The position numbers were made by a program, and so were the translations under genes. From positions 22,872 to 86,871 of the forward strand of contig JBKBIP010000025.1 in the NCBI GenBank assembly GCA_046297495.1: a DNA stretch of 64,000 nucleotides. The letters run 5' to 3'. The stretch is from JBKBIP01 sp046297495. GTDB taxonomy: Bacteria; Planctomycetota; Planctomycetia; Gemmatales; Gemmataceae. Below the pieces are notes generated by a model. It saw only the letters and a list, made by a program, of their open reading frames with translations. It was not told where the DNA came from and ran no database searches. Of the stretch, positions 43,546 through 52,031 are shown in pieces (positions within the stretch are counted from its first letter, which is position 1; every line of letters starts with the position of its first letter).

Positions 43546-44331
43546 ATGCGTGGCCCATGGTTCTGGCTTAGTCTGATGTGCCTGGGATGTCATTCATTGA
43601 CGCCGGTGGAAGTGCCGGAAGAGAAACCCTGCGCCAAGCAATTGTGGCAACAAGGGCAAGAGGCGATGCGTCAGGGGCAGCCGGAACAAGCCATCGCTCA
43701 TTATCAAAACAGTCTGGCTCAGAAACCGGACGAGAGCCGTAATTATTTGAGCCTGGCCGCCGCCTATCTGGAAAAAGGGGACGATGCCGGGGCGTGTTTG
43801 TACCTGGCCCGGTACGTGGCCGCCCATCCGGATTTGGTGCAGCCACGCTGCCAGCTGGCCGAGTTACTCATCCGCCTGCGCCGCTACAAGGATGCCCGCC
43901 ACCAGCTGGAACAAGCAGTGGCCTTGGCTCAGGACCAGACCGACGAGAAATCTCTGGCACTCCAGATTCGCTGTCATGCCCGGCTCATGGAAATTGCCGA
44001 GATGGTGGCTGACAACTATCATCGCCGATTGCATCGAGGCATCGGTTTGTACTTGATGGCCCACGAACGGGCGACGCTGCCCGATCCCGACGGCGAGCTG
44101 CCGGTGGAGATGCTCTGGTGCAAGGCGGCCCGTGAGCTGCAAGCGGCTTGCATCTACAATGCCGAGGAAGCCCGTCCGAAGTGGTATCTGTATCAAACGC
44201 TTTTGAAGATCGCGCCGTCCCGATCGGCCCGGCCTTGCCTGGACGCCGCGCAAGCCGCCGCCCCCTACAGTTACCTCACCCCCGCCGAACGCCGCGATTT
44301 ACATTTAGCGTGTCGATGTGACAAGCAGTAA
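43546..44331 (+). CDS. TPR-containing lipoprotein
   Basis: The N-terminus WFWLSLMCLGC has a lipobox-like LGC with Cys15 as the likely lipidated residue, so the protein is probably membrane-attached. Residues about 30-140 contain tetratricopeptide units: AMRQGQPEQAIAHYQNSLAQ followed by KPDE, RNYLSLAAAYLEKGDDAGAC and CQLAELLIRLRRYKDARHQL. The remaining part (ADNYHRRLHRGIGLYLMAHE) is helical and unrecognised. GAGG precedes the ATG by about 7 bases. A scaffold role is inferred from the fold only. Confidence 0.75.
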   Translation: MRGPWFWLSLMCLGCHSLTPVEVPEEKPCAKQLWQQGQEAMRQGQPEQAIAHYQNSLAQKPDESRNYLSLAAAYLEKGDDAGACLYLARYVAAHPDLVQPRCQLAELLIRLRRYKDARHQLEQAVALAQDQTDEKSLALQIRCHARLMEIAEMVADNYHRRLHRGIGLYLMAHERATLPDPDGELPVEMLWCKAARELQAACIYNAEEARPKWYLYQTLLKIAPSRSARPCLDAAQAAAPYSYLTPAERRDLHLACRCDKQ

Positions 44332-44502
44332 GAGACTATTTGTAGGGCTTGTGGGGCAGTACACCCTTGGACATTTCCGCCAGGCCGCGCGCAAAAAAAG
44401 AGGAACATCAATTTCTTGACATTCCTCTTCGGTTGGAACCATTTGCCACGGCTAAACAACCTCGCTGTGACCATGTTTCATTGTTCCATTCCACCCCACC
44501 CC

Positions 44503-44523
44503 CCTGTTTGGGGATCAAACAGG
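44503..44523. repeat. 8-bp hairpin after the Tyr-rich protein gene
   Basis: CCTGTTTG (44503-44510) pairs with CAAACAGG (44516-44523). It lies 24 bases downstream of the minus-strand stop at 44547. No T-run follows on that strand, so terminator activity is uncertain. Confidence 0.4.
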
Positions 44524-44546
44524 TGTTTGATGGAATGAAATCCGCC

Positions 44547-45224
44547 TCAGCGTCCCTCGCCGTAAGCCGGATAGACATAGGTGGGCTGAGCGGCTGGACG
44601 CGCAGGCAGTGAAACCAGTTTGCCTTCCAGCGGCACCAAAATGGTCGGAACCGGGTTGGTGGCGGGATTGGTCTTGGGCATCGGCACGGGATTGCTCGGT
44701 CCCCCGTCATATTGGAACGTACCATTGTTGGGGGACGAGTTCGGCGGCGGCGCGGCGGGTTGTTGCGGTTGGGCGGGCGTCGTGATTGGCGGATACTCGT
44801 AAACGACCGCCGGACCCGCGCAAATATCCGCGTCGCCACTTAGCCGGTAATATCCCCAACCGCCATAGTAATACCCCCCTGGCGCGTAGTAGTACCGCGG
44901 GTAGTAACTGTAACCGTAGCTGAAACCGCCATAATAGTAGGGCCTGTAATACGAATAGTACCGGGGATAGTACCCGCCATAATAGGGCCGATAGTAGTAG
45001 GGCCGATAGTAACCCCGCCAGCCCCATACTTGCTGGGTGTCGGCAGGCACGGTTTGGTTGTCGATTTGCAAGGTCATGGTGGTCGCCCCACCACCCAGGC
45101 CAAGTAGATTCTGGCCCCCCGCATTCAGATCGAGACGAAAGGTGCCTTGGGCGGCTGCCGATCCCGCCCCCACGAACACGGCCGCGACGGCCAATGCTCC
45201 CATTGTCAGACTTCTTCCAAGCAT
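44547..45224 (-). CDS. secreted Tyr/Gly/Pro-rich low-complexity protein
   Basis: A signal peptide (MGALAVAAVFVGAGSAAAQ) is followed by a short ordered region, then about 60 residues (about 68-128) dominated by Tyr, with repeated YYRPYY, YYGGYYPRYY and YGGWGYY units. After that comes a Pro/Asn-rich tail (AQPQQPAAPPPNSSPNNG) ending in YVYPAYGEGR. I do not recognise a family. Tyr-rich secreted segments can form sticky or cross-linked surface material, but that is speculation here. GGAGGG lies 8 bases before the ATG and a good promoter is upstream, so it is probably well expressed. Confidence 0.75.
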   Translation of the reverse strand: MLGRSLTMGALAVAAVFVGAGSAAAQGTFRLDLNAGGQNLLGLGGGATTMTLQIDNQTVPADTQQVWGWRGYYRPYYYRPYYGGYYPRYYSYYRPYYYGGFSYGYSYYPRYYYAPGGYYYGGWGYYRLSGDADICAGPAVVYEYPPITTPAQPQQPAAPPPNSSPNNGTFQYDGGPSNPVPMPKTNPATNPVPTILVPLEGKLVSLPARPAAQPTYVYPAYGEGR

Positions 45225-45322
45225 GACGCGCCCTCCTCAATGAAGTACACCGGTGTACGACACATCCGCTCTTCCCACTGTTCCGGGACGCCGTGTTCCG
45301 CTGGCATACCTTCCTGTTATAT

Positions 45323-45352
45323 ATTTTATGCCGGTCGCGCTGTTTCTGTCAA
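45323..45352 (-). promoter_or_regulatory. sigma-70-like promoter of the Tyr-rich protein gene
   Basis: On the minus strand TTGACA (45352-45347) is followed after 18 bases by TAAAAT (45328-45323). Both hexamers are at or near consensus. Transcription would begin near 45316, giving a leader of about 90 bases before the ATG at 45224. Confidence 0.6.
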
Positions 45353-45524
45353 ATGGTGCGTGGGAGTGATTTGCGGCTGTCATTCGCACAAGCTGTTTTG
45401 GTTTCATCCTTAATCCCGGATAACAACAGGTTCCCTTTGCCAAATCCCCCCAGGCTTCCGACAATAACGCTAAATCGTTTTTCATGAACCATCGCTCCAC
45501 GGACGCATGAAGGGAACCATTCGG

Positions 45525-47435
45525 ATGGCTGAGAACGCGTTGTTGGTGACACTCTGTTCCTTCGCCGCCTTGGTGCTGGCGTATCTGTTTTACGGACGTT
45601 TTCTGGCCAAACGGGTCTTCGGCCTCGATCCGCGCCGGCGCACGCCGGCGCACCAGCTCGAAGACGGCGTTGATTACGTGCCGACGCGGATTCCGGTGCT
45701 ATTCGGCCATCATTTCGCATCAATAGCCGGGCTGGGGCCGATTCTGGGGCCGGCCATCGCGGTCATCTGGGGTTGGCTGCCGGCGGTGCTGTGGGTGGTG
45801 ATCGGCTGCATCTTCCTGGGGGCAGTGCATGATCTCGGCGCGTTGACAGTCAGCTTGCGCTACAAAGGGCGTTCCGTCGGGGACATCTGCCGCGACTTGA
45901 TCGGACCACGCGCCCGGCTGTTGTTTTTGTTCATCATTTTCTTCTTGATGTCCCTGGCAATGGGGGCTTTCGTCAACGCCATTTCGTCGCTGTTCGTCAA
46001 CTTCAATCCTGATGCCATCTTGCCATCGCTCGGTTTGATGCTGGTGGCGATGGCGGTGGGGGTGGCCGTTTACAAGCTGCGCGTCGGCCTGGGACCGGCG
46101 ACCGTGGTGGGGCTGCTGGCCTTCGCCGGCTTGATCGGGTGGGGGGAGAAGCAGCCGATTGTGACCTATGAATGGTTGCTGCCCGCTGAGACACGCCAGG
46201 TATTGACGCAAGCCAAAGATGCACCGCAACCCCCGGGAGTTCCCGCTTTTGATTCCCCATACGGAGCGAACAGCGCTATCCAATACCTAACTGTATCTGG
46301 TCATGCTTCGGCGGTGAAGGATGTTCAGACGGCCGTTACGACCACGCAATGGTACTGGATTTGGACCTTGCTGGCGTATGGATTCATTGCCTCGGTGTTG
46401 CCGGTGTGGCTGTTGCTGCAACCACGCGATTACATCAACAGTTTTCAGCTGTATTTCGCGTTGACGTTCATGGTCATCGGCTTGGTCGTGGCGGCGGCGG
46501 TGGGTTCCGACTTCAATCATATCAACGCCGAGCCGATCCGCTACGTCGCCGACGCGCCGCCGATGATCCCGATTCTGTTCGTGACCATCGCCTGCGGCGC
46601 CATCAGCGGTTTTCATAGTCTCGTCTCCAGTGGCACCACGGTGCGCCAACTTAACCGCGAGACGGACGCCTTGCCGGTGGGCTTCGGGGCCATGCTGACC
46701 GAAGGGGCCTTGGCGGTGTTGGTGATCATGGCCTGCGTCGCTGGCTTGGGGGCGGCGGCCTGGCAGCCAGGAGGCACGTATGGCGCCTGGAAATCGATCT
46801 CCGGCGGTGGCAATCTGGGCGCTCAGTTGAACGCCGTGGTCATGGGCGGCGCCAACTTCCTCAGTACCGTCGGCATCCCGGTCAAATACGGCAGCACCTT
46901 TTTGGCGGTCACCGTGGTCGCCTTCGCTTTGACCACGCTGGATTCCGCCACGCGCTTGCTGCGTTTCAACGTCGAGGAAATTTTCCGCTCCCTGAAGATG
47001 GACCGGCTCGCCAATCGCTATGTGGCCTCGCTCATCGCCGTTTGTGGCATCGCCATGTTCGCCGTCGTACCTGCCGGCAAGACCTTGTGGATTCTGTTCG
47101 GCACCACCAACCAATTGCTCGCCGGTCTGACGCTCTCCACGGTCAGTCTATTTCTGTACAAATTAAGCCGGCCGGTGATTTATACCCTGGTCCCTATGCT
47201 GTTCATGTTATCGGTTACCATTTGGGCCATGTTGGACAGCATCTGGACATTTGCGGCCAACCAACAATGGCTTTTGTTGAGCTTTTCCTTCATCATCCTG
47301 GCCATGAGTTTCTGGCTGTTGGTGGAAGCGGCGTTGTCCTTCAGCCGAGGACGCGGCGGCTTGGACCTCGAAGACGAAACGAAGAAAGAGGATCATAAAG
47401 CCGACGAAATCGCTGCTTCGGCGCATTTGGGATAA
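45525..47435 (+). CDS. cstA: CstA-family carbon starvation / peptide-pyruvate transporter
   Basis: A 636-residue membrane protein with about 15 hydrophobic segments. It matches the CstA/BtsT family of proton-driven pyruvate or peptide transporters: YGRFLAKRVFGLDPRRRTPA, DGVDYVPTRIPVLFGHHFASI followed by AGLGPILGPAIA, GAVHDLGALTVSLRYKGRSV, SGFHSLVSSGTTVRQLNRE and FALTTLDSATRLLRFNVEEI. The ATG at 45525 is preferred; an ATG 6 codons upstream is possible. It is followed after one base by a small cysteine-containing gene rather than the usual YbdD/YjiX partner. Confidence 0.92.
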   Translation: MAENALLVTLCSFAALVLAYLFYGRFLAKRVFGLDPRRRTPAHQLEDGVDYVPTRIPVLFGHHFASIAGLGPILGPAIAVIWGWLPAVLWVVIGCIFLGAVHDLGALTVSLRYKGRSVGDICRDLIGPRARLLFLFIIFFLMSLAMGAFVNAISSLFVNFNPDAILPSLGLMLVAMAVGVAVYKLRVGLGPATVVGLLAFAGLIGWGEKQPIVTYEWLLPAETRQVLTQAKDAPQPPGVPAFDSPYGANSAIQYLTVSGHASAVKDVQTAVTTTQWYWIWTLLAYGFIASVLPVWLLLQPRDYINSFQLYFALTFMVIGLVVAAAVGSDFNHINAEPIRYVADAPPMIPILFVTIACGAISGFHSLVSSGTTVRQLNRETDALPVGFGAMLTEGALAVLVIMACVAGLGAAAWQPGGTYGAWKSISGGGNLGAQLNAVVMGGANFLSTVGIPVKYGSTFLAVTVVAFALTTLDSATRLLRFNVEEIFRSLKMDRLANRYVASLIAVCGIAMFAVVPAGKTLWILFGTTNQLLAGLTLSTVSLFLYKLSRPVIYTLVPMLFMLSVTIWAMLDSIWTFAANQQWLLLSFSFIILAMSFWLLVEAALSFSRGRGGLDLEDETKKEDHKADEIAASAHLG

Positions 47436-47436
47436 A

Positions 47437-47889
47437 ATGAATCCGCGCGTCTCCATCCTGCTGATCTGTGAACGGGCTGAGCAACTCACCGGCAGCGGGT
47501 GTTGCGGCAAGCTTGAAGGGGATAACGCGCTGCTGCCGAACGAGCTGTTCCACGAAACCCGCCAGCATCAAGTTGCCTTTGGGGTGTTGCATCGCAGCGT
47601 GCGCCAGTTCTTCGGTCAGGAGGTGGAACAAGGCGTCATCACCATGGACAGCGTCGATCCACGTAATCAACTCTATCTGGTGCCGCGCTTGTGGCGGGAC
47701 GTGTGGAAGTATCGTCCTGGATGGAAGGCGGGCTTGGCGACGGCGTTGCAGCTATTCACCCTGCCAGCCGTCATCGTCAATGGCCGCGTGTTGAGCCGGC
47801 AGGGGCGCATCGACCCGGATGCGCTATGCCATGTCATCGCCGAGTTCTTGCGTCCCCCTGGCACGGACACTCAGCGGAAATCTGATTAG
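47437..47889 (+). CDS. small cysteine-containing protein coupled to cstA
   Basis: A 150-residue protein whose ATG lies one base after the cstA stop, implying translational coupling. The start VSILLICERAEQ then GSGCCGKLEG places Cys11, Cys22 and Cys23 where a thioredoxin-like fold would have its redox loop after the first beta strand. Later come ITMDSVDPRNQLYLVPRLW and LPAVIVNGRVLSRQG; the xPAVIVNG turn resembles the cis-Pro loop and following strand of thioredoxin-fold proteins. No signal peptide or membrane segment. I infer a thioredoxin-like fold but do not recognise a named family. Confidence 0.75.
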   Translation: MNPRVSILLICERAEQLTGSGCCGKLEGDNALLPNELFHETRQHQVAFGVLHRSVRQFFGQEVEQGVITMDSVDPRNQLYLVPRLWRDVWKYRPGWKAGLATALQLFTLPAVIVNGRVLSRQGRIDPDALCHVIAEFLRPPGTDTQRKSD

Positions 47890-48007
47890 AGTCTGCTTGG
47901 ATATTTTTCCGAGGGGCAACCGGCGCGCGGCGTGGTTGATCCCCGTCGGCCGTCCGCACGGCGGGCTCAACCCCGCCGCGCGCGCGAAAAAAATTCAAGC
48001 AGACTCT
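47888..48007. repeat. 120-base nested palindrome spanning two convergent stop codons
   Basis: The outer arms 47888-47909 and 47986-48007 are 20/22 complementary and include AGAGTCTGCTTG and a T5/A7 run. An inner GC-rich pair (about 47921-47939 and 47967-47986) continues the stem. The outer arms touch the stop codons of the cstA partner and of the ABC ATPase gene. It may form a shared bidirectional terminator or be a small inserted element. Confidence 0.65.
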
Positions 48008-48732
48008 CAACTCAGACGGGATGGGTGCGGATCGGACGTGTCTCGCACCAGTTGGCCTTTTTCCAGATGGAGGATGCGCTGGGCCCGTTCGGCGGCGTGG
48101 GGATCGTGCGTCACCATGATGATGGTCTTCCGCAATCCCACTTGCAGCTCGGCCAGAATATCGAGGATTTCCTTGGCGGAGCGGGCGTCCAAGTCGCCGG
48201 TGGGTTCGTCGGCGACGATGACCATGGGATCGGTGACGATGGCGCGGGCGATGCCGACGCGCTGTTGCTGGCCGCCGGACAATTGGCCGGGCCGATGCGC
48301 GGCGCGATCTGATAAGCCGACCAAATCCAAGGCGATCCGTACCTGTTGGCGGCGCTCTTCCGCGGTCAACGGCAACAGCAGCAACGGCAGCTCGACGTTT
48401 TCATAAGCCGTCAGCACTGGTAAGAGATGGTAAAACTGAAACACGAAACCGATGTTGCGCGTTCGCCAGCGGGCCAGCTGGGCCTCGGTCATGTGGGAAA
48501 TGAGGTGCTCACCGACCCAGATTTCCCCGCTGGTCGGCGTATCCAACCCCGCGATCAAGTTGAGCAGAGTCGTCTTGCCGGAACCGCTCGGTCCCATCAA
48601 GGCCAGGAAGTCCCCTTCGGCGACATCCAGGTTCAGATTGTGTAATACCTCAATGCGCTCGTTGCCGCGCGTGAAGAATTTCTCCACCGCGCGTACACGC
48701 ACTAAATCGGTTGCCAGCATAGGTTGATCCAT
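48007..48732 (-). CDS. ABC transporter ATPase (LolD/MacB type)
   Basis: A 241-residue ATPase: Walker A GPSGSGKTTLLNLIAGLDTP, Q-loop FVFQFYHLLPVLTAYENVEL, signature LSGGQQQRVGIARAI, Walker B MVIVADEPTGDLD and switch His in VTHDP. The pattern matches the LolD/MacB/FtsE type, which power lipoprotein release or efflux through an FtsX-like permease. No such permease gene is adjacent. The membrane-fusion protein gene ends 30 bases upstream. Confidence 0.9.
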   Translation of the reverse strand: MDQPMLATDLVRVRAVEKFFTRGNERIEVLHNLNLDVAEGDFLALMGPSGSGKTTLLNLIAGLDTPTSGEIWVGEHLISHMTEAQLARWRTRNIGFVFQFYHLLPVLTAYENVELPLLLLPLTAEERRQQVRIALDLVGLSDRAAHRPGQLSGGQQQRVGIARAIVTDPMVIVADEPTGDLDARSAKEILDILAELQVGLRKTIIMVTHDPHAAERAQRILHLEKGQLVRDTSDPHPSRLS

Positions 48733-48762
48733 GTGCGCTCGCCTCTGGCTCGCTCGCTCAAG

Positions 48763-49980
48763 CTAATCGTCCGTGCGCAGAAACGTCACGACGGCTCCCA
48801 TCTCTGGTTTCAGGTAGCGTCCCTGTTCGGCTTCCAATCCTTGCCCTTTTTCCTCTTGGGGTAGCAGGACGTGCAAGACGCGCACGCGCACGGGGATGGC
48901 GCCCTTGGCCCGGTCGGCAATCGGCATCAAGCGGGATACCTCACCGACATAGACGCGGTCGGGGTAGGCGTCGCTACGGATGCGGCAACGCTGCCCCTTG
49001 GACACCTTGGCGACATCCCGTTCCTGAATCGTCAGGTCCACTTCCAGCTTGGACAGGTCGGCCATCTCGCACAGACTGGCGGAGACGTTGAAGGCGATGG
49101 GGTTGACGATGTTGCCTTCCTCGGCCTTTTTGGTCAGGATGACGCCAGTGACGGGGGCGACGACGCGACAATTATCCAGCCGCCATTGGGCCTTGACCAA
49201 ATTCGCGTTGGCCTGGCGCACGTCCGCGTCCGCCGCCTTGATTCGGTCGAGGCGCGGTCCCTCCTTCATGAGCATGTAGGCCAGCCGAAGCCGTTCGACT
49301 TTGCGATCTGCGGCCTGGAAAGAGAACCGCGCCTGCTCGAATTCACGCACGGCCAAGGCATTGTCGCGCTGGAGCGTGCTACTCCGTTTCCAATCGAGAA
49401 ACAGCTGTTCACGTTGGGCCACCGCTTCATCTAGCTCCGCTTTGGCTTGCTGAATCTCTACTTCATGGTTGCGCTGCAATTCGTTCAAGCGTTCCTGGGC
49501 GGCGGCCAGCAGGGCCTGGGCGGCGTCCACGTCGGCTTGATAATCGACCGTCTCCAGCTCGGCCAGGACGTCCCCTTTTTCGACCCGTTGCCCTTCCTCG
49601 AAATTCAGCCGGACTACCATGCCCCCTACCTTGGGGCTAACCTGAATCTGTTGCAGGGGGACGATGTAGCCTTTCGACTCCAGGACGACTTCTCCTTCCA
49701 GTTTGGCCTCCGGCAAGGTTCCGGTAGGTACAGCGACGGCATCTCCTCGGTCTGGCGCGGGGGTGTCCCGCGAACCGATGGCCCGGCTGGCGAGGTAGAG
49801 CGAGGTGACGGCGAACAGCACGCACAGACTCCACGGTAACCAGTTGGGCCGCGCGCGTTCCTCCATGCGGTTGGGAAGGCGCAGGGAACGTACCCGTTCA
49901 CTGAGAGTCCCCGGTTCCCCGTTGCGGGGCGCGCCGGCCCTATCCGTTATCACGCTCGGCGGGCGCGGATCATCGGTCAT
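48763..49980 (-). CDS. HlyD/MacA-type membrane fusion protein
   Basis: A 405-residue periplasmic adaptor. One N-terminal transmembrane helix (LPWSLCVLFAVTSLYLASRA, about 48-67) is followed by a barrel-sandwich half (GYIVPLQQIQVSPKVGGMVV then LNFEEGQRVEKGDVLAEL), a long coiled-coil hairpin (about 130-245, AAQERLNELQRNHEVEIQQA) and the return lipoyl half (CRVVAPVTGVILTKKAEEGN). Such adaptors join an inner-membrane pump to an outer-membrane channel. Its ATG overlaps the stop of the TetR gene by 4 bases. Confidence 0.88.
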   Translation of the reverse strand: MTDDPRPPSVITDRAGAPRNGEPGTLSERVRSLRLPNRMEERARPNWLPWSLCVLFAVTSLYLASRAIGSRDTPAPDRGDAVAVPTGTLPEAKLEGEVVLESKGYIVPLQQIQVSPKVGGMVVRLNFEEGQRVEKGDVLAELETVDYQADVDAAQALLAAAQERLNELQRNHEVEIQQAKAELDEAVAQREQLFLDWKRSSTLQRDNALAVREFEQARFSFQAADRKVERLRLAYMLMKEGPRLDRIKAADADVRQANANLVKAQWRLDNCRVVAPVTGVILTKKAEEGNIVNPIAFNVSASLCEMADLSKLEVDLTIQERDVAKVSKGQRCRIRSDAYPDRVYVGEVSRLMPIADRAKGAIPVRVRVLHVLLPQEEKGQGLEAEQGRYLKPEMGAVVTFLRTDD

Positions 49981-50696
49981 ACCTTCCCCCCTTTCGTGCC
50001 GGATGGCGTCACGGCCACGCTGGAAGCGGGTCGCCGCCGGTTGGTGGGTGGACGTTCAGGTAACAGAGGCGGACGTTTCTGGTTCAGGTAACTACCCAGC
50101 AAGTCGAGGCAAAGATCCAACATTTCTTGGCGATCAAACGATTGGGGATCAGCAGCTGCTTGCATGGTCAAGCCGTGCAACACGGCCTGGATGAACGTCG
50201 CCAAAGCGCGGGGATTGGCAGAACGCGGTCGCGCGTCGCGCGGCCAATCGTCGGTGAGGTCCGCCGCCATGCGCGACCGCCACTCCTCGTACAAAGTGGC
50301 CAAGCGCTGGCGAAAATCTGCCCGGTGACCGATCTGCGAGAGGAACGTGTATTGCAAATAGTGAAATTCGGGACGCACGGGAGGTTGACCTACCACGCAG
50401 CGCAACAGCAATTGAATTCTCTCCCAGCCGCTCACACCGTCCCACGGAGCCGGATGTGCTTCGTCCACCTGGCTGACCTCTTGGCACATCCCTTCCAGCA
50501 ACCGATCAAAGACCGCCAGAAGGATGGTTTCCTTCGTGGGGAAATAATAGGTGAGCTGTCCTCGGCTCATACCCGCGCGGGTTTCGATCTCCGACAAGGA
50601 CAGGTTTTGCAATCCCTGCTCCGTGATGATGGCAATGGCCGCTTCGATGATCTGCTCGCGGCGTAGCTCCGCGATATTGCCACGTGGTTTGCTCAT
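49977..50696 (-). CDS. TetR/AcrR-family repressor
   Basis: A 239-residue regulator. The N-terminal helix-turn-helix is clear: EQIIEAAIAIITEQGLQNLS followed by LSEIETRAGMSRGQLTYYFP and TKETIL (about residues 14-58). The C-terminal ligand domain is diverged, as usual. It is first in an operon with a fusion protein and an ABC ATPase, so it probably represses them in response to a toxic compound. Two similar 16-base sites lie 76-119 bases upstream, in reach of its own promoter. The tail after about residue 205 is Arg/Pro-rich and looks disordered. Confidence 0.9.
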   Translation of the reverse strand: MSKPRGNIAELRREQIIEAAIAIITEQGLQNLSLSEIETRAGMSRGQLTYYFPTKETILLAVFDRLLEGMCQEVSQVDEAHPAPWDGVSGWERIQLLLRCVVGQPPVRPEFHYLQYTFLSQIGHRADFRQRLATLYEEWRSRMAADLTDDWPRDARPRSANPRALATFIQAVLHGLTMQAAADPQSFDRQEMLDLCLDLLGSYLNQKRPPLLPERPPTNRRRPASSVAVTPSGTKGGKV

Positions 50697-50771
50697 GAAG
50701 GTTCGTGCCAGAGGGTGAACGAGACGACCAGGAAACCAGTGTTTCCGCTCGCCCGGTGGTGGAGAATTTCT

Positions 50772-50787
50772 TAGACCGAACAGTCTA
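50772..50787. promoter_or_regulatory. TetR-type operator candidate 1
   Basis: TAGACCGAACAGTCTA has exact TAGAC/GTCTA arms. The pattern closely resembles operators of TetR-family regulators such as NemR (TAGACC-N4-GGTCTA). It lies 76 bases upstream of the TetR start. Confidence 0.55.
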
Positions 50788-50799
50788 ATAGCTCATTTA

Positions 50800-50815
50800 T
50801 AGACTGGACAGACTA
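50800..50815. promoter_or_regulatory. TetR-type operator candidate 2
   Basis: TAGACTGGACAGACTA shares 13 of 16 bases with operator candidate 1 and is centred 28 bases from it, close to three helical turns. Two aligned sites would allow cooperative repressor binding. Confidence 0.5.
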
Positions 50816-51131
50816 CCAAAGTCAATGGGAAGATAGGCACCGGAAGCCGGGTCGAAATTCGTTGACGAATAAACAAAAAAGTCAATGCTCGAAGATCGCT
50901 GCCATGACGAAGAACGAAAGGTGACGCATGGTATTTTATTCTGTGGTGGATCGACGCATGATCACTCCGACCAAGAAAATGGTGGCCAGAATTGAACATC
51001 CGGCCCAGCGCCCGCCATGCCAGGGTACTATATCCGAATGCCCTCTGACATGGCTATGTTTATTACTCCGGCAACCAACATGATCCAAGAGTTGACGTTG
51101 CAATTCCGAACACGAATAACCCGGAGCGCTG
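50816..51131. other. 316-base spacer, no gene seen
   Basis: Lies between the divergent TetR operon and the aminotransferase gene. I see no supported coding region. It probably holds the promoters of both units. Confidence 0.4.
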
Positions 51132-52031
51132 GTGGAACCTCTTGCTTATCTCAATGGTCAATTCATGCCCATCACGAGGGCTGTGCTGCCGTTGCACGAT
51201 GCTGGTTTCGTTTTTGGGGCCACGATCACCGATCTGTGCCGGACGTTTCGCCATCAGTTGTTTCGCCTGGATGATCACTTGGGCCGCTTTCGCCAAAGCT
51301 GCGCGCTGGCGGGGGTGCCGCAACCGATTGCCGACAGCGAATTGGCAGCCATCGCGGCGAAGTTGGTCGCGCACAACGCTTCTCTGCTGGCGGCGGCGGA
51401 TGATCTGGCCCTGGTGCTGTTCGCCACGCCGGGGCCGGTGGGGCACTATGCCGGGCGGACCATCATCGAGCCGGCGCCGACGCTGGGCCTGCACACGTTT
51501 CCACTGCCATTCCACCGCTGGCGCCACTACTTCCAGGAAGGGCTTCATCTGATCGTGCCACCGACGCGCCAGCTACCGGCGGAGTGCGTCGATCCGCGCG
51601 TCAAACAGCGCAGCCGGTTGCACTGGTGGCAAGCGGAACAACAAGCCCATATCGTCGATCCCGTGGCTAGTGCCTTGCTCCTCGATATACAAGGCTATGT
51701 CACGGAAACGGCATTCGCCAATTTCCTGATCGTGCGCCAAGGGCAAGTGCTGTCGCCGAAACGTCAGCGCATTCTGGGCGGCATCAGTTTGGTGGTGGTG
51801 GAAGAGATGTGTCATGAGCTGAACATCCCATTCGCCGAGATGGATTTGCGCCTGGATGATTGCCAGCGTGCGGAGGAAGCCTTCGTGACCAGCTCCTCCT
51901 TCTGCATCGCGCCGGTGAGCCGGGTGGGGACGTGGGACCTTCCCTGTCCCGGCCCCTTGTTCGAGCGGCTGTTGCGGCATTGGAGCAACCAAGTGGGCGT
52001 GGACATTCGCGGCCAAATTCTGGGTGGATGA
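51132..52031 (+). CDS. class IV PLP-dependent aminotransferase
   Basis: A 299-residue fold-type IV enzyme of the branched-chain aminotransferase / aminodeoxychorismate lyase / D-amino-acid aminotransferase group. Seen: YLNGQFMPITRAVLPLHDAG followed by FVFGATITDLCRTFRHQLFR, the Lys region DPRVKQRSRLHWW that should bind PLP, VTETAFANFLIV and the phosphate-binding ILGGISLVVVEEM. The substrate cannot be fixed from sequence alone. A GTG start at 51132 is used. Its stop abuts that of the convergent SDR gene, forming TGATCA. Confidence 0.83.
   Translation: MEPLAYLNGQFMPITRAVLPLHDAGFVFGATITDLCRTFRHQLFRLDDHLGRFRQSCALAGVPQPIADSELAAIAAKLVAHNASLLAAADDLALVLFATPGPVGHYAGRTIIEPAPTLGLHTFPLPFHRWRHYFQEGLHLIVPPTRQLPAECVDPRVKQRSRLHWWQAEQQAHIVDPVASALLLDIQGYVTETAFANFLIVRQGQVLSPKRQRILGGISLVVVEEMCHELNIPFAEMDLRLDDCQRAEEAFVTSSSFCIAPVSRVGTWDLPCPGPLFERLLRHWSNQVGVDIRGQILGG

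Noticed and set aside
12181..51074. Shared 14-mer TATTACTCCGGCAA at 12181 and 51061
   Set aside because: Identity stops outside the 14 bases and there is no structure around it; could be chance.
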